Part shown: piece after piece, positions 52,934 through 61,501 of the stretch | How the letters are laid out: every line of letters begins with the position of its first letter | Numbering within the stretch: position 1 is the stretch's first letter | Assembly (NCBI GenBank): GCA_963559605.1 | Contig: CAUWLL010000005.1 | Span: 29,957-93,956, forward strand | Length of the DNA: 64,000 nucleotides | DNA from: Dorea_D sp963559605 | Lineage (GTDB): Bacteria > Bacillota > Clostridia > Lachnospirales > Lachnospiraceae | Reading direction: 5' to 3' | Position numbers and translations under genes: made by a program | The notes under the pieces: generated by a model | The model's input: only the letters and a program-made list of their open reading frames with translations | Database searches by the model: none | What the model was told of the DNA's origin: nothing

Positions 52934-52963
52934 AAACATCTACGGCATCCCAGTCTTTCCAAA

Positions 52964-52996
52964 GGAAAACGGCATCCCGGAGTTTTCCGAAATGCC
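52964..52996 (-). terminator. Intrinsic terminator of the glycine reductase operon
   Basis: Eleven-base stem 52971-52981 with 52986-52996 (two G-U pairs on the RNA) and a four-base loop, followed on the minus strand by GTTTTCC. It lies 38 bases after the grdD stop. Confidence 0.8.
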
Positions 52997-53033
52997 ATTT
53001 TCTTACAATCTATGAATTGTTCTTACAATCAAA

Positions 53034-54188
53034 TTAGCTGATATATCCAGCCTTTTTCAGTTCTTCCTCTGCCTTTGCAAGATTTGCGTCAGATACACGA
53101 ACAATCGGGCCTGTACATCCCATGCCGCTTTCTGCGTAAATGCTGATCTTCCACAGAGCTTTCACTGCATCCTCAAGATCCATAACTTCGATTCCCGGAA
53201 TCTGTGCTGTTACGATCTCCTTCGGAGGCTCCTTTACTTCTTCTGCCGCTGCCGCCGGTTTGGACGCTGCTTTCACGCCTGCTAAAATCTCGTCTAAACC
53301 TGCTTTTTTCACTGCCGCAAACTCATTTTTCGCAACCTCAAACACTTTACCTCTCACGAGCTGTGCTGCATAGCGTATCGCGTTTGCAATGACCGGAGCT
53401 CCTGATGCGCGGGAGACGATCATCACTAACTGTTCGTATCCCTCGCCGATTCCAGGACCATAGCCGTAGCCTGTAGCCTCAAAGCTTCCACCTGTGTTTG
53501 CCGAAGATAACATCTTCACCAGAATATTTCCTGTCAGGGAATCTGTCACCATAATGTCCGGGGATGCCTGAAGAACGTCATTTCCTCTCATGACACATCC
53601 ACCGTCTGCACGTCCTGACTCTGCAAATGCAATGTCATATCCCTTTTCCTGAAGCTGTTTTAAGGCTTTCTCTGTCTGGCGCGCACCGTCAACATTCAGG
53701 ATACCTACGGTCGGCTTTGCATTTCCGCAAGCCTTTGCAGTAATGATTCCGTAGATTGCATTTTTAATCATTCCCTCAATACGGTCTGTACTGGACGTAC
53801 CAGTTGTATTTGCAATGTACATCTCTTTTCCCTGCGCCGGTGTTACACAGCGTCCCACGGTAGATACTCCGATCGGGAATGGGAAATGCATGGTTACTGC
53901 TGCATCGATCTCTTTATTCGCAAGCATTTCCTCCATCTTATCGTGACCTTCCTCATCGTTAGCCACTTTGATCGTTGTAACGCCTTCTGCTTCTAAAGTA
54001 CCGATATAATATACATCGATGCCGTCTTTTGCGGCCGCTACTGCCGCCGCCATGGAATTTTCCTCTCCATGCTCACTGCCCATACCGGTAAGCGCAACTT
54101 TAGGTCTTTTTCCGAAACTTCCCGTCTCAAGTCCCTGCGCCATCTCCATAAAGGTATCGGCAATCATTTTTTCAATATTATTTGCCAT
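53034..54188 (-). CDS. grdD: Glycine/sarcosine/betaine reductase component C subunit alpha
   Basis: Part of component C, which accepts the carboxymethyl group from selenoprotein A and releases acetyl phosphate. The 384-residue product begins A-N-N-I-E-K-M-I-A-D-T-F-M-E-M-A. It has an acyltransferase/PlsX-like core (N-V-D-G-A-R-Q-T-E-K-A, G-Y-G-Y-G-P-G-I-G-E-G-Y, R-A-S-G-A-P-V) and a C-terminal conserved cysteine in GMGCTGPI. The start at 54188 is ATG with AAGGGG; a GTG nine bases upstream overlaps the ribosome site. It is last in the operon, 12 bases after grdC. Confidence 0.95.
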   Translation of the reverse strand: MANNIEKMIADTFMEMAQGLETGSFGKRPKVALTGMGSEHGEENSMAAAVAAAKDGIDVYYIGTLEAEGVTTIKVANDEEGHDKMEEMLANKEIDAAVTMHFPFPIGVSTVGRCVTPAQGKEMYIANTTGTSSTDRIEGMIKNAIYGIITAKACGNAKPTVGILNVDGARQTEKALKQLQEKGYDIAFAESGRADGGCVMRGNDVLQASPDIMVTDSLTGNILVKMLSSANTGGSFEATGYGYGPGIGEGYEQLVMIVSRASGAPVIANAIRYAAQLVRGKVFEVAKNEFAAVKKAGLDEILAGVKAASKPAAAAEEVKEPPKEIVTAQIPGIEVMDLEDAVKALWKISIYAESGMGCTGPIVRVSDANLAKAEEELKKAGYIS

Positions 54189-54200
54189 CTTTAACACCCC

Positions 54201-55739
54201 TTACTCTGCTATCAGGGAAGCAGCGAAATCTTTCATAGCTTTTGCGATAAGTCCTTTTACTTCCTCTTCAGATACGCCTGCAGCCGCCTCAGCTTCTGCC
54301 TTTGTATTTGCCTGGATCACGAAAGACACACCGTCGAAAAGGTTTGTCATACGTCCAAGGAAAAGACTTCCTTTACCTACGATCATTGCTTTCTTAATAT
54401 TTCCTGCAAGAATATCTTCTCTTGCAAATCCGATATACGGTACTCCTGACGGAATATGTCCCTGTGTCGGAGCCCAGCCTGTAAGACCGTGTTTCTCAGT
54501 AAATGTAGCCAGCTCTTTTCTGTCGATCTCGCCTTTCTTAACGGCTAAAGCTGCGATCATCTTGTAGTTCGCCATCGGAACATCACCTGCTCCTGCCGGT
54601 TTTGTAATATCCGGGTTCTGCATCTCCGGAGAATATTTGTCAATATCTGTGATCTTAAGTCCCACTCTCTCAAGCGGATCAGCTACAAGACTTCCGATAA
54701 CATTTTGCGGAGCGCTTCCTGTTCCTACTGTATGACGTCCGAGAATATCAAGATTGATCTCCGGGTTTACACCGTCATTCTCTGAAAGGATTACACAGAA
54801 TCCTGCCAGACAGTCCTCTAAGATCGGAAGACCTTTCTTCACATGATCTTTACCGTTCATACCAAGTTTCGCTGTACATCCGCCGGCTGTTACGGCAACA
54901 CATTTGTAAGCGCCGGATTTTACTAATGCGGCAGCTTCGATCAATGCGTGAGACGGTCCTGCACAGAATCCACGGGAGTCAGAACCTGTTGCGTTTTTCA
55001 GATCGGCAATCTCAGCAGCAGCTTTCGCAAAGTTACCGCCTCCACGCTGGTTCATGTCACCACATGCTTCCTCTGCACAATCGATAACATACTCAACCTC
55101 ATCTTTGTTGATACCTGCATTCTTAACACCATATAATAATGCAAGAACACTGGATGCTTTACTCATTAAGTTCTCATGCATAACGTGCGCAGATAAGTTC
55201 ACGTCGATGTCATGTGCTCTCTTTACACATCCAACCAATTTTCCTGCAACGTAGATGCCTTCTGCGTGCTCCTCGTTTACTGCCGCTTCGATAGCTGCAA
55301 GTTCAAAACCTTCGTGGATTCTTGCAACAATATCCTCTGTGATAATCGGATCAGCCGCAAATGCATCTTTGTGAGCTGCAACAAATTCTTTGTCAAGAAG
55401 TACTACTTCAAACTGGTCACACGCCTGTACAAGAAGAATAAACTCTTCCTCCGGCATGATCTCACCGTATTTTCCGTATCTGTCTGCGCCCTCTTTTACT
55501 TTGTCATAGTATGGGAATTCTACCTTTGCAAGATCATCAGGAGTTGCATTTCCAATATATACCTGATTTGGCCAATAGTTTACACAATCCTCGTAAGAAC
55601 GAAGATGACTCTCTAACTCTTTTAAGTACTCAGACTCAGGATTAACGATTCTCTCTGTTGTCTGTGTTGTTCCATTATATACCACCATCTGTGGTGTATG
55701 TGCCAGTACATAACTTGCACCTTTAATTACACTGTTCAT
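54201..55739 (-). CDS. grdC: Glycine/sarcosine/betaine reductase component C subunit beta
   Basis: Second subunit of component C, a thiolase-like (FabH-related) fold that carries the acetyl thioester. The 512-residue product starts at 55739 (AAAGGTGG 8 bases upstream). Features are S-V-I-K-G-A-S-Y-V-L-A-H-T-P, a catalytic-type Cys in RGFCAGPSHALIEAA, VAVTAGGCTAKLGMNGKDH, and H-G-L-T-G-W-A-P-T-Q-G-H-I-P-S-G-V-P-Y-I-G. A long hairpin lies between grdA and this gene. Confidence 0.95.
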   Translation of the reverse strand: MNSVIKGASYVLAHTPQMVVYNGTTQTTERIVNPESEYLKELESHLRSYEDCVNYWPNQVYIGNATPDDLAKVEFPYYDKVKEGADRYGKYGEIMPEEEFILLVQACDQFEVVLLDKEFVAAHKDAFAADPIITEDIVARIHEGFELAAIEAAVNEEHAEGIYVAGKLVGCVKRAHDIDVNLSAHVMHENLMSKASSVLALLYGVKNAGINKDEVEYVIDCAEEACGDMNQRGGGNFAKAAAEIADLKNATGSDSRGFCAGPSHALIEAAALVKSGAYKCVAVTAGGCTAKLGMNGKDHVKKGLPILEDCLAGFCVILSENDGVNPEINLDILGRHTVGTGSAPQNVIGSLVADPLERVGLKITDIDKYSPEMQNPDITKPAGAGDVPMANYKMIAALAVKKGEIDRKELATFTEKHGLTGWAPTQGHIPSGVPYIGFAREDILAGNIKKAMIVGKGSLFLGRMTNLFDGVSFVIQANTKAEAEAAAGVSEEEVKGLIAKAMKDFAASLIAE

Positions 55740-55836
55740 TGGTTTTACCACCTTTCTTAAACGTTTCATAAAGCAGACATCCTTCACATAGCGAAGGCGT
55801 GAATCAAATGTCCCGGATATTTACAATTTTTAGCAA

Positions 55837-55882
55837 AAGAGGGAAGCCCCCTATGCGGGAACATATTGGGACTTCCCCTCTT
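55837..55882 (-). terminator. Stable hairpin between grdA and grdC, possible partial terminator
   Basis: Arms 55837-55851 and 55868-55882 pair over about 14 bases (AAGAGGGGAAGTCCC with GGGGGCTTCCCTCTT, one bulge), 16-base loop. It is followed by UUUUGC on the RNA. It may stop some transcripts or protect the 3' end of grdA mRNA, as component A is needed in excess. Confidence 0.6.
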
Positions 55883-55900
55883 CTAAACAGTACAAATGGA

Positions 55901-56362
55901 TTATACCTGTTCTCTGATAGCTTCCATCTCGGAAACGATGTCATCAACATCAAGAACCATTTCCATCATACCAACCTGTTCATCATAAACTGCTTCGTCA
56001 AACTCTTCTTTGATCTCAGGTTCACATACGTGATATACCGTGAGTCCAAGCTGGACCCCTGTCAATGGACCTGCGAAAGTAGGATCGCCTAACGTAACGG
56101 TTTCTGCTGCAAGACCTGCAGCTTCACCTTCTGCTGCACCAAGAACTACTACTAAGTTCTCTGCACCATACTCCTCAGCGAATTCTTTTACTCTCTTCTG
56201 GTTTTCCAGATCCATTGCGCCTGCGCTCGTTCAGACGAAACACTCCGTTGATGAAAATACGATTTCTGCACCAGCAGTCTGAACACACTCAGCGATAGCC
56301 GGTCCCGGAATTCCATCACGGTCTCCGATAATTATTGCTTTTTTGCCTTCTAAAATAGCCAT
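55901..56362 (-). CDS. grdA: Glycine reductase selenoprotein A (component A), Sec44
   Basis: Small redox selenoprotein that takes the carboxymethyl group as a selenoether from component B. The 153-residue product is read from ATG 56362 through an in-frame UGA at 56233-56231, which is Sec44 in the motif C-F-V-U-T-S-A-G-A. The N-terminus MAILEGKKAIIIGDRDGIPG and the C-terminus G-M-M-E-M-V-L-D-V-D match GrdA of known Stickland bacteria, whose Sec is also residue 44. C41 and Sec44 form the redox pair. An ordinary ORF finder starts this gene at M50. RBS AAAGGAG precedes the ATG. Confidence 0.97.
56197..56233 (-). promoter_or_regulatory. Bacterial SECIS-like element of grdA
   Basis: UGA at 56233-56231 followed 20 bases later by UCUGG-AAAA-CCAGA (56210-56206 with 56201-56197). 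The distance fits bacterial SECIS hairpins. The loop lacks the usual G, so the exact fold is uncertain. Confidence 0.6.
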
Positions 56363-56434
56363 AATTATGCTTTCTCCTTTCTGTTTGTAATATACAAAAT
56401 AAAGTTGTTATCTATGATTCAAGAAAACATCTGA

Positions 56435-56755
56435 TTAGATGTATTTCTTAATCATCGCCTCAATAGACTCCGGTGTACAGTCGTCTTTTACAAGCTCTTC
56501 TACTTTCTCTCCATCTTTGTAGATAGCCATTACAGGAAGTCCTAAAACTTTCTGTGCAATTGCAAGACGACGAGCCTTTGTTGTGTTCAGAGATGTGAAT
56601 TTTAATTTATCTCCGTATGTATCAGCGAACTCGTGTACCTTTGGCATTAAAGCCTGACATGGTACACATCCATCTCCGTAGAAATCTACGAATACATAGC
56701 CTTCTGCCTCTAATACTTCAGGGGCAAATGTGTTCTTATCTAAATCTAACATAGT
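56435..56755 (-). CDS. trxA: Thioredoxin with G-C-V-P-C active site
   Basis: Electron carrier that re-reduces selenoprotein A. The 106-residue product starts at 56755 (AAGGAGG upstream). The thioredoxin fold has its redox cysteines at C29 and C32 in GDGCVPCQAL, so the standard W-C-G-P-C is replaced by G-C-V-P-C, a form known from glycine-reductase thioredoxins of amino-acid-fermenting Clostridia. The cis-proline is in L-G-L-P-V-M. It sits between trxB and grdA in the operon. Confidence 0.95.
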   Translation of the reverse strand, partial: TMLDLDKNTFAPEVLEAEGYVFVDFYGDGCVPCQALMPKVHEFADTYGDKLKFTSLNTTKARRLAIAQKVLGLPVMAIYKDGEKVEELVKDDCTPESIEAMIKKYI

Positions 56756-56832
56756 AATTTCCTCCTTAATATTTGTTCCATCCAAATCTGCATATAGCAA
56801 GCATAACCCTGCTCTTTTCGCACAGCTAGCTC

Positions 56833-56960
56833 CAGATTGTTACTTCGTAACTACGCCCTGCTATTGCAGCGCAATCTGTCGCTCTTGGGCTGGTCGCCCA
56901 ATATCAGTCTATAGAAAAGCATTCTCTTACATGCAAGCATGACGTTCATGCTTTTCTATA
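56833..56960 (-). repeat. Highly structured spacer between trxB and trxA
   Basis: An outer stem CAGATTG (56833-56839) / CAATCTG (56872-56878) encloses two hairpins, (G)TTAC-TTC-GTAA(C) and CTGC-TATT-GCAG. Next is TTGGGC-TGGTC-GCCCAA (56885-56901), then a 13-base perfect stem 56910-56922 / 56948-56960 enclosing CATGC-AA-GCATG. No coding frame covers it. It may be a REP-like mobile repeat or a structured RNA inside the operon transcript. Confidence 0.65.
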
Positions 56961-56982
56961 TCCTGTGCTGTGCTTGTCAGTT

Positions 56983-57927
56983 TTAGAAGTAGTCAGACAT
57001 GCTTCTTTCTACCTGAACTGCGGCGATCGCTCCGTCAGCAGCCGCTGTTACAACCTGTCTTAAACTCTTGATACGAACGTCTCCTGCTGCATATACGCCC
57101 GGAATATTGGTGTGCATGTCTTCATCTGTCTTGATGTATCCACGCTCATCCATATCAATAATGCCTTCGAATACTTTAGAGTTTGGAATTGTTCCGATAA
57201 ATCCGAACACACCAAACATTCCATCCTCTTCATCAGCCTCAACCGTTGTCACTTCACCGGTTTTTACATTTTTTACTTTCATCCACTGAAGGATGTCGTC
57301 TCCGCCGACTTCCTCTACTACAGAATCCCACATAAATTCAATTTTGTCGTTTTTGAATGCTTTCTCCTGAATAGATTTTGCTGCACGAAGTTCGTTACGT
57401 CTGTGAATGATCGTAACTTTTCTTGCAAATTTTGTGAGATACATAGCTTCTTCAACAGCAGAATCTCCGCCGCCTACTACGTATACTTCAAAATCTTCGA
57501 AGAAGTTTGCATCACAAGTTGCACAGTAAGATACACCCTTACCTGTGTACTCAGCCTCACCCTTACAACCGATCGGTCTTGCGTGTGCGCCTGTTGCAAT
57601 GATAACGTTTCTTCCCTGATACTCAGCCTTTGCGCTCTTTAACACTTTTACGTCTCCCTCAAGAGAAACCTCTGTAATTGTGTCAGATACACGCTCTGCC
57701 CCAAATTTTTCTGCCTGTGCAGTCATTCTTGCGATCAGAGATGGACCGGACTCACCTTCTACGATCTGTCCCGGATAATTTTCGATTTCATCTGTGATAG
57801 CAATCTGTCCGCCGTCCTGACCCTTTTCAATGATCAGTACAGAAAGGCGGCTTCTGCCTGCGTACAGTCCTGCCGCTAAACCGGCAGGACCTGCACCCAG
57901 GATTACAACATCATAAATCTTACTCAT
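56983..57927 (-). CDS. trxB: Thioredoxin reductase
   Basis: NADPH flavoenzyme that reduces TrxA. The 314-residue product starts at 57927 (AAAGGAG 12 bases upstream). FAD site GAGPAGLAAGLYAGR begins at residue 11, the redox cysteines are C135 and C138 in SYCATCDANFF, the NADPH site is GGGDSAVEEAMYL, and the C-terminal FAD motif is YAAGDVRIKSLRQVVTAAADGA. The spacing and position in the grd operon show its job is electron supply to glycine reductase. Confidence 0.96.
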   Translation of the reverse strand: MSKIYDVVILGAGPAGLAAGLYAGRSRLSVLIIEKGQDGGQIAITDEIENYPGQIVEGESGPSLIARMTAQAEKFGAERVSDTITEVSLEGDVKVLKSAKAEYQGRNVIIATGAHARPIGCKGEAEYTGKGVSYCATCDANFFEDFEVYVVGGGDSAVEEAMYLTKFARKVTIIHRRNELRAAKSIQEKAFKNDKIEFMWDSVVEEVGGDDILQWMKVKNVKTGEVTTVEADEEDGMFGVFGFIGTIPNSKVFEGIIDMDERGYIKTDEDMHTNIPGVYAAGDVRIKSLRQVVTAAADGAIAAVQVERSMSDYF

Positions 57928-57966
57928 GTCTGTTATGTCTCCTTTGCACGAAAGTATTCTCACCTT

Positions 57967-59277
57967 TTACTCAAAGATCGTCTGTCCGTCAACCTCTGTT
58001 GTTAAAGCGTTCAGCGCTTTCTCAACAATCTTGCGACGAAGTTCTTTCTCCTCTGCTCTGTCCAGAGCCGGATTTCCAAGAGGATGTGGAATAGCGATAG
58101 CCGGAACAATTCTGTTCGCACCAACAGTCATAGAGATTGGTGTTACTGTACATACGTGTACTACAGGAATTCCCGCTCTTTCTACTTCCTTAACCATCGT
58201 TGCACCGCAACGAGTACAGGTACCTCAAGTGGAGGTGAGGATAACTGCGTCTACTCCGTCTGCCTTTAATTTCTGAGAGAACTCAGCGGCAAATGCCTTA
58301 GAAGATGCTACGGCTGTACCGTTACCTGTTGTTGTGTAGAATAAGTGATGTAACTCACCGATAATTCCCTCTTTTTCCATATCACGAAGAACGTCAACCG
58401 GAAGTACACGGTCAGAATCTTCGTTAGCGTATACCGGATCGTATCCGCCGTGTGCAGTCTCGTATGTCTCTTCTGTAAGATCCATAACACCTGTAATATC
58501 ATACTCGCCATAGTGAGAAGCACTTGAACTTTCGATGTGGTCTGGATTTCCCTTTGGAACGATACCACCGGAAGTTACCAATGCAATCTTAGCATGCGCA
58601 AGGTCTTTGACTGCCGGATTTGGCTCAACTCTGTCAAAGTCAGGCATTGGGAACTCTGTTACAAACGGTTTGTCTGCTAATTTCTTAAGAAGCATCTTAA
58701 CCGCTCTCTGAGATCCCCTCTCTTTCTCGAAGAAGTTCACACGAACACCGTTTGGCATATATCCTTCCTCTGCGGACGCTCCGATAGCTTCTCCTTTTCC
58801 AAGTTTCACTGCTAATGGCGCCATCTTGGAAACAGCGTCTCTCATACCTGCAGCGCTGTTCTTTGTAGAGATCATGTATACCTGGTTTTTGAACATGTCA
58901 GCGCCTGGATTCTCTACATACATACCTGTCAGAGACGGAATTCCAAGCTCTTCCTGAACTGCTGCTGCGATCGTTCCACATGCAACACCGTAACGACCTG
59001 CGTTAAATGCCGGTCCTGCGATAAATACGTCCGGAGCCTGCTCCTTTACCATTTTAAGGATCTCTGCTTTTGCACTCTCTAAATTCTCATTGAAATAAGA
59101 GTCTCCACAGATGATTGTTGCAACAATCTCTGCTTCGTCTTTAAAGTTTGTTGTCAATGCAAGTCCCGGTCCGACAACCTCGCCTACACGAAGTTCTACC
59201 GGATAATCTGCTTTCTCTTCTCCACCAATCTGCGCAAAGAACTGATTGATGTAATGAACTACTTTTAATTTAGCCAT
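57967..59277 (-). CDS. grdB: Glycine reductase component B gamma subunit, selenoprotein, Sec351
   Basis: Substrate-binding selenoprotein of the glycine-specific component B. The 436-residue product runs from ATG 59277 (GGGAGG upstream) through an in-frame UGA at 58227-58225 (Sec351, motif S-T-U-G-T-C-T-R-C) to 57967. The known GrdB has Sec at about 350 in the same U-G-T-C-T-R-C context. The frame after UGA (G-T-C-T-R-C-G-A-T-M-V-K-E-V-E-R-A-G-I-P) has no stop and ends as in homologues. Read without Sec it appears as two ORFs of 360 and 76 residues. The pyruvoyl GrdE subunit is just upstream. Confidence 0.97.
58198..58227 (-). promoter_or_regulatory. Bacterial SECIS element of grdB
   Basis: UGA 58227-58225, then 12 bases later a perfect six-base stem CGUUGC (58212-58207) / GCAACG (58203-58198) with loop GGU. 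Distance and a G-containing loop fit recognition by SelB. Confidence 0.8.
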
Positions 59278-59296
59278 TTTTCTTATCCTCCCTTCC

Positions 59297-60577
59297 TTAT
59301 CTTGCACTCAGTTTATTGAAGCCTGTCTCGTTAGTTGCACCTGTAAGTACCTGAAGCTCAACCTCTAAAGAGCCGTCCTCGCGAAGTGTCTCCTCGCTTG
59401 CACCTGCAATCTTTGTTACATAGTCAAGAGTTCCGATCACTTTGTCAAGTTTTGGCAGGATAACTACCTGGTTGGCATTTCCGCCTGTTACAACTGCGTC
59501 AGCTGCTGCGTCTGCGTCTGCAAGTGACTGAGATTTTCCGTCACGTCCCGCATACTCGTCTGTGATGATTACAGTCTTAACGCCTTCAGCCTCAATCTTC
59601 TTACAGTTCATGATAAGGTCTGTATCCGGGTTACCGAATCCTTCCTGAGATACGATAACTCCATCAAGGTCTAACATCTTGCAAAGTTTTGCTGTCCAGT
59701 CAGAAGAACGCTGCTTGTCTGCAAGATAAACGTTCTCGTTTGTGATGATCTGGCAAACAAAATTGATTGTTTTTCCATGCTGCTCAAATAAATCATGTAC
59801 TACCGGATTGTTAAGGTGTACATAGGTTGGGTTCTTATCGCAGGCAGATACACAGTTACCGGAAACGATAGCTCCGTCCATGATCTCTGTCGGGCTTAAG
59901 ATGGTAGGAACAATCTTCTTAGCGTCAACGCCGTATACATAGGTATCGTGAAGAAGTCCCTGGCTCTGAAGCATCTGAACATATGCAACTCTCGGAAGAT
60001 CCGGATATTTCTCCATGCCTTCTTTGATGGTACATGTCTCATATACTTTTGTCTCATCCGGTGTAAGGTTACGAGCTAATTCCCCAATATATGCCGCAAC
60101 TCTGAATCCGGCAAAACGAACTGCTTTCTCATAGTCATGCTGTTTGATGTCATCTACAGGCTCACAAACCATAACAAGGTTCAGGGTCTGTGAAAATGGT
60201 GTATAATCAGCTCCCGGACCTGTCATATCAATGATACCTTCCTGGAATCCAACGATCTTACCTGCTGTTACCACTGCCATGCCTTTTAATGCATATGTTT
60301 TTCCCTCTCCTACTGTATCAACTTTGGAGATCACTCCCGGGAAGATTCCTCCTCTTCCCTCAACTTTAACTCGCGGTTCGATAACGTCCTTTACCGGCGT
60401 GATTCTTACAGACTCTCCCGGTTTTGCAATATCAAATGATGCGCTCTTTAACTTGTCGTCCTCAAGAGCTACTGCCTTAACGGCCTCTTCGGATACATAA
60501 AGGATTCCGTTTTCAATCTTAGATTCAGATGCAAACTGAATGTCCTTAATGTAAATGTGTCCCATTTCTAATCTCAC
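59297..60577 (-). CDS. grdE: Glycine reductase component B proprotein, pyruvoyl-forming
   Basis: Precursor of the alpha and beta subunits of component B. The 426-residue product starts with GTG at 60577 (AAGGAGG 9 bases upstream); the start M-R-L-E-M-G matches GrdE proteins. Self-cleavage at N241-C242 in SGNCVSACDKNP turns C242 into the pyruvoyl group that forms a Schiff base with glycine; C242 is the position known for GrdE. It follows grdX and precedes grdB (19 bases). Confidence 0.96.
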   Translation of the reverse strand: MRLEMGHIYIKDIQFASESKIENGILYVSEEAVKAVALEDDKLKSASFDIAKPGESVRITPVKDVIEPRVKVEGRGGIFPGVISKVDTVGEGKTYALKGMAVVTAGKIVGFQEGIIDMTGPGADYTPFSQTLNLVMVCEPVDDIKQHDYEKAVRFAGFRVAAYIGELARNLTPDETKVYETCTIKEGMEKYPDLPRVAYVQMLQSQGLLHDTYVYGVDAKKIVPTILSPTEIMDGAIVSGNCVSACDKNPTYVHLNNPVVHDLFEQHGKTINFVCQIITNENVYLADKQRSSDWTAKLCKMLDLDGVIVSQEGFGNPDTDLIMNCKKIEAEGVKTVIITDEYAGRDGKSQSLADADAAADAVVTGGNANQVVILPKLDKVIGTLDYVTKIAGASEETLREDGSLEVELQVLTGATNETGFNKLSAR

Positions 60578-60646
60578 TTTAAGTTCCCTCCTTCAAAAGA
60601 ATAATTTTATTGTTTAGCTTTACCGCTTTACAACCTCATATAAGAC

Positions 60647-61033
60647 CTACCAGACATCTGCCGATGCCAGTCCGCTTTCCAGCAGCGTCCAGTCGATGAG
60701 CTGAAAATCTTCCAGGACCTTATCACTATAGGTTCCTGTTCTGTCCTCAAACTTTTGACATGCCTGTATTGCATTTTCAATAATCGAAAGAGACCTGCTG
60801 TCAATCTTCTCCTTCCCTACTGAAATTAATACAGATTTATATGGTGTCTCCTTGGGCTTAACACTTCCCGATAACGGATGCGTCAAAAGTAGATGCCCTT
60901 CATGTATTCTGTCTCTGACTTCTTTCAGAAGTTCCTCATAAGAAACTTCTCTGTACATCACTTCGTGTGTTTCCTGAAGCTTATCCAATACAAGCGGATT
61001 ATTGGTTACAACTATGTATTTCCCCCGATTCAT
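60647..61033 (-). CDS. grdX: GrdX protein
   Basis: A 128-residue protein that heads glycine reductase operons. It begins Y-I-V-V-T-N-N-P-L-V and contains L-L-L-T-H-P-L-S-G-S-V-K-P-K-E-T-P-Y-K-S-V. Function is unknown. AAGGAG is too close to ATG 61042, so ATG 61033 is preferred, though the longer form is possible. It is first after the riboswitch and leader terminator. Confidence 0.88.
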   Translation of the reverse strand: MNRGKYIVVTNNPLVLDKLQETHEVMYREVSYEELLKEVRDRIHEGHLLLTHPLSGSVKPKETPYKSVLISVGKEKIDSRSLSIIENAIQACQKFEDRTGTYSDKVLEDFQLIDWTLLESGLASADVW

Positions 61034-61110
61034 ACGAACCATTTCTCCTTTCTCAGTTCTTATCAGTTCATATAAGCACAGTATCTCCTCAAGAACCGAC
61101 TCCGGTAACA

Positions 61111-61160
61111 GAAAGAAAAAGGACGGCTAAGCACCCAAATCGTGTGCGTCAGTCGTCCTT
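61111..61160 (-). terminator. Riboswitch-controlled terminator in the grd leader
   Basis: Long stem AAGGACG... / ...CGTCCTT (61119-61160; some G-U pairs), followed by TTTTTCTTT on the minus strand. It lies between the glycine aptamer and grdX, so glycine binding should prevent it from forming (ON switch). Confidence 0.85.
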
Positions 61161-61161
61161 C

Positions 61162-61335
61162 CTGTCTTTTGCCCTGATAAACATATATTTGGCTAAGCCA
61201 TATCATACAGCACAAGATTCAGAATGTGGTACGTTTTCCAGTCCTTTTGCCTGAAAGTTTCGACCGTCATATGTTCACCAGCATATCCGGCTTGCCTCTT
61301 CGGCGGCTGAATTACTCAACTCTCTCTTGGAAAAT
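61162..61335 (-). promoter_or_regulatory. Glycine riboswitch with probable ghost second aptamer
   Basis: Aptamer 61233-61335. P1 is TTTTCCA/TGGAAAA (61328-61334 with 61234-61240). The conserved CCGCCGAAGAGGCAAG and AAACTTTCAGGCAAAAGGAC match the glycine aptamer consensus. Downstream, 61162-61210 has a reduced structure: CUGU/ACAG outer pairs, UGAUA/UAUCA, UGGC-UUA-GCCA and the partial consensus UAUCAGGGCAAAAGACAG. It resembles the 3' half of a second aptamer without the full binding core, as in singlet glycine riboswitches with a ghost aptamer. Confidence 0.9.
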
Positions 61336-61360
61336 TTCAACCCCACTATTCATTTTTCAT

Positions 61361-61467
61361 ATATAGGCATTTTCAATAAATACTATCGCCTATATCTATG
61401 ATAACTGATTGTAAAATCTTTTTCAACCAGTAAGATAGATTATAACTAATTTAGTTTATTTGCACAA
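61361..61467 (-). promoter_or_regulatory. Two promoters and an operator-like repeat before the glycine riboswitch
   Basis: P1: TTGTGC (61467-61462), 17 bases, TATAAT (61444-61439). P2: TTGAAA (61426-61421), 17 bases, TATCAT (61403-61398). The inverted repeat ATATAGGC (61361-61368) / GCCTATAT (61388-61395) covers the P2 start region and could bind a repressor. Confidence 0.65.
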
Positions 61468-61501
61468 GCATTAATTTCAATTTTTATGCAAAATTACCCA
61501 A

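Noticed and set aside
57967..59307. grdB as a frameshifted pseudogene of two ORFs
   Set aside because: The interruption is a single in-frame UGA at the known Sec position with a SECIS hairpin, so it is a selenoprotein gene.
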